This document shows positions 4,623 through 6,024 of a DNA stretch of 6,024 nucleotides, in pieces. The translations under genes were made by a program, and so were the position numbers. Numbering within the stretch: the first letter of the stretch is position 1; each line of letters starts with the position of its first letter. Source of the stretch: JAIVJZ01 sp035296385 (GTDB taxonomy: Bacteria; Acidobacteriota; Blastocatellia; Pyrinomonadales; Pyrinomonadaceae); assembly GCA_035296385.1 (NCBI GenBank), contig DATHBB010000251.1:1-6024 (forward strand). Reading direction: 5' to 3'. A model generated the notes under the pieces. It was given only the letters and a program-made list of their open reading frames with translations. It did no database searches and was not told where the DNA came from.

Positions 4623-5012
4623 CGTCGAATCTACTTTCTCTTTCCTGCTTGAGACAAGGTCGGCAACTGCCGGGGACGCATCTCTGGCTCTTGAGCGCCC
4701 CGAATGGAGTGGGGTTAGCGCGGGAGGCACTGATGCCGTACGAATACCAGACGAAAATTATACACTCTAATGTGTGATAACACACAGACGAAACTAAAAA
4801 GTCGATTTAATATTCTATCGGTCGGTTTCTAACAAAATTTGTCGGTGCGTGTAATTCCGTCGAGGATTTACTTGCAGCGTTGAATCAGGCGAACGATGCG
4901 CCTGTTTGCGGCTATCAAGCGGTTTGGTGAGGGTGGAGTTCGATAACGGCGGACTTCGCCCTTTATTTCCACCTTCCTACTTTCCTGCCCCCACTGTCAC
5001 AGAGGAGCAAAT
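4623..5012. promoter_or_regulatory. Divergent control region between Crp/Fnr paralogue 2 and the receiver gene
   Basis: This 390-bp stretch has no credible gene. From left to right it holds the presumed leader of the leftward regulator (4623-4750), a leftward TATAAT box (4757-4762), a 5-6-5 palindrome (4771-4786), an AT-rich tract (4790-4850), a small dyad CAGGCG-N7-CGCCTG (4886-4904), a 10-bp RNA hairpin candidate (4930-4962), a pyrimidine-rich leader (4960-4995) and the ribosome site AGAGGAG (5001-5007) for the receiver gene. No clear rightward -35/-10 pair stands out. Confidence 0.6.
4757..4786 (-). promoter_or_regulatory. Probable promoter and Crp/Fnr-type site upstream of paralogue 2
   Basis: Reading leftward, a perfect TATAAT lies at 4762-4757. 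The dyad TGTGT-GATAAC-ACACA (4771-4786) has the 5-6-5 layout of CRP sites (consensus TGTGA-N6-TCACA) and covers the weak -35 position. Its centre falls near -29 relative to a start at about 4750, a place where binding would more likely repress than activate. The Crp/Fnr protein encoded just downstream is the obvious candidate to bind it. The promoter leaves a leader of roughly 128 bases before ATG 4622. Confidence 0.5.
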
Positions 5013-5450
5013 ATGCAATCCCCGCCGCGTATTCTCATCATTGACGACGACCCCGACAGTTGCGATTTAATGCAGTTGATGCTGCAACATTCCGATGCCA
5101 GCTACGAGGTCACTTCTGTCTTAACACCCGAAGAAGGACTGCGTTTAGCGTCGGCTCAACGCTTCGATTTATATCTGCTCGATTGCAGATTCGTAGGCAT
5201 CAGCGGCGTAGAAATTTGCTTCACGCTGCGCCAAAGCAATACGGAAGCGCCGATCATGTTCTTCACGGGTGAAGCGCGGGAGAGCGTGCGTCAGGAAGCG
5301 CTGCGGGCTGGCGCAGACGCTTATTTAATCAAGCCGGACGATCTCAAAAATTTAACCGGAACAGTGAAGCGCCTGTTGGGCTTGCACAAACTTGCAGGCC
5401 GCCCGAACGTAGCGGCGCACGACTATAACAGGTCTGCAAACGCGCCCTAA
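5013..5450 (+). CDS. Single-domain response regulator (CheY-like receiver)
   Basis: This 145-residue protein consists of one receiver domain and a short tail, with no output domain. D11 and D12 (ILIIDDDPDS) form the acidic metal pocket, D57 (YLLDCRF) is the phosphorylation site, T85 (MFFTGEA) the switch Thr, and K107-P108 (YLIKPDD) the invariant Lys. The usual MPGMSG stretch after the Asp reads FVGISGVEI. Residues 126-145 are polar and probably disordered. Such proteins relay phosphate between histidine kinases and phosphotransferases or bind partner proteins; no kinase is in the window, so the partner is unknown. The start has AGAGGAG five bases upstream. TTA leucine codons are frequent here but scarce in the ars genes, a visible difference in codon use. 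It converges with the DUF4380 gene across 61 bp. Confidence 0.93.
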   Translation: MQSPPRILIIDDDPDSCDLMQLMLQHSDASYEVTSVLTPEEGLRLASAQRFDLYLLDCRFVGISGVEICFTLRQSNTEAPIMFFTGEARESVRQEALRAGADAYLIKPDDLKNLTGTVKRLLGLHKLAGRPNVAAHDYNRSANAP

Positions 5451-5511
5451 AGCTCGCCTCTTAGCTCTCTCTCCCTACGCCTTCTCGCGTTAAATTCTTC
5501 TCACTCTGAAT

Positions 5512-6024
5512 CTACGACTGTGCCAGCAGAGGATTGAGCGCGGCTTCCAACTCCGCCTCGTCCGCAGACGCCTCCGCGCCCGCGAAGAGAGACCAGCGTT
5601 CGAGATGTTCGGCTGACTCGCCGGGTTCGAGGCGTTGGAGCGGCGCGAGCGATTCGACCTCTATAAAATCGCCCGCCGTGTATGTCTCGCAGTTGCAGCC
5701 GTAGTCCGGATAGTTCGCGCCCTCACGATAAGCGAAACGTTTGACGAAGAGAGTCGCGCCGTACAGGTAAGCCGCCCAGCCCTGCTTATTCAACATGCCG
5801 ATCTTCTGCGGGTGGTTGGCAGTCGCGTCGGTCGTAAGGCGTATGAATTTTTTGCCGATTGCCCAGCGCGCGTCCGCAAGATTCGTGTAGTGCCAGAGGA
5901 CGAGCGGGCGCGCGGGCAGCAGGTAATCGTCCCAGGAGATGTAAGGCTCTTGCGGGAAGATGGCCGTGCCGCCGCCGCGCATGATCGTGAGCGCCCACGG
6001 CGCGGCCTCTATCGCCCACAGATT
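5512..6024 (-). CDS. DUF4380-family protein, C-terminal part (cut by window edge)
   Basis: The leftward frame is open from the right edge, so 170 residues of a longer protein are visible; an internal Met at 5982 is preceded by in-frame codons reading LWAIEAAPWALTI and is probably not the true start. The sequence WHYTNLADARW, HPQKIGMLNKQGWAAYLYG, LFVKRFAYREGANYPDYGCN and EVESLAPLQRLEPGESAEH is typical of the DUF4380 family, whose beta-sandwich fold resembles the carbohydrate-binding part of galactose mutarotase-like proteins. The conserved NKQGW, YPDYG and LEPGES motifs are intact. No enzymatic activity can be assigned. The last 25 residues are an Ala/Glu-rich extension. The N terminus, any signal peptide and the promoter are outside the window. 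The family call is from memory of its motifs and would need a profile search. Confidence 0.72.
   Translation of the reverse strand, partial: NLWAIEAAPWALTIMRGGGTAIFPQEPYISWDDYLLPARPLVLWHYTNLADARWAIGKKFIRLTTDATANHPQKIGMLNKQGWAAYLYGATLFVKRFAYREGANYPDYGCNCETYTAGDFIEVESLAPLQRLEPGESAEHLERWSLFAGAEASADEAELEAALNPLLAQS

Noticed and set aside
4622..4730. Upstream ATG start (4730) for Crp/Fnr paralogue 2
   Set aside because: It adds 36 residues with no family similarity, while 4622 aligns with the paralogue's N terminus.
4886..4904. CAGGCG-N7-CGCCTG dyad as a terminator or operator
   Set aside because: A short stem with no T-run and no matching second site; too weak to call on its own.

Overview
The window is moderately to strongly GC-rich bacterial chromosome (or large contig) sequence. 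Its mix of genes suggests a soil or environmental bacterium, perhaps Acidobacteriota of the Blastocatellia type: an ars cluster built on ArsI and an aquaporin, WG-repeat debris, paired Crp/Fnr regulators ending in a CxCY motif, a lone receiver protein, a DUF4380 protein, and long CACAGAG-rich inverted repeats. That assignment is inference from gene content; there is no rRNA or marker gene here.

Left half (217-2581): an arsenic/organoarsenical resistance cluster. arsR runs leftward. Diverging from it is a probable operon arsI (ArsI-type C-As lyase) - aqpS-like aquaporin - arsC (thioredoxin-coupled arsenate reductase). The 121-bp arsR/arsI intergenic region holds a near-consensus rightward sigma70 promoter (TTGACA-N17-TATGAT), followed at the expected transcription start by a perfect 9-2-9 palindrome, the likely ArsR operator. 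The combined logic is: ArsC reduces arsenate to arsenite, the aquaporin lets arsenite (possibly methylated species too) flow out down its gradient, ArsI breaks the C-As bond of trivalent methylarsenicals, and ArsR senses the trivalent forms. No ArsB or Acr3 pump is present in the window.

Middle (2582-2983): the decayed, frameshifted 3' end of a WG-repeat protein. It is followed by the second of two long hairpin-forming inverted repeats. The first copy lies at 103-198 just past arsR, so the pair brackets the ars cluster. The arms are nearly alike in both copies, the loops are unrelated, and arm differences are compensated.

Right half (2984-6024): two tandem leftward Crp/Fnr-family paralogues (2984-3700 and 3909-4622); a 390-bp divergent regulatory region with a TGTGT-N6-ACACA palindrome beside a TATAAT box facing the second paralogue; a single-domain response-regulator receiver (5013-5450); and the C-terminal part of a leftward DUF4380-family protein cut by the right edge. 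Functional calls come from reading protein motifs; no database search was run.
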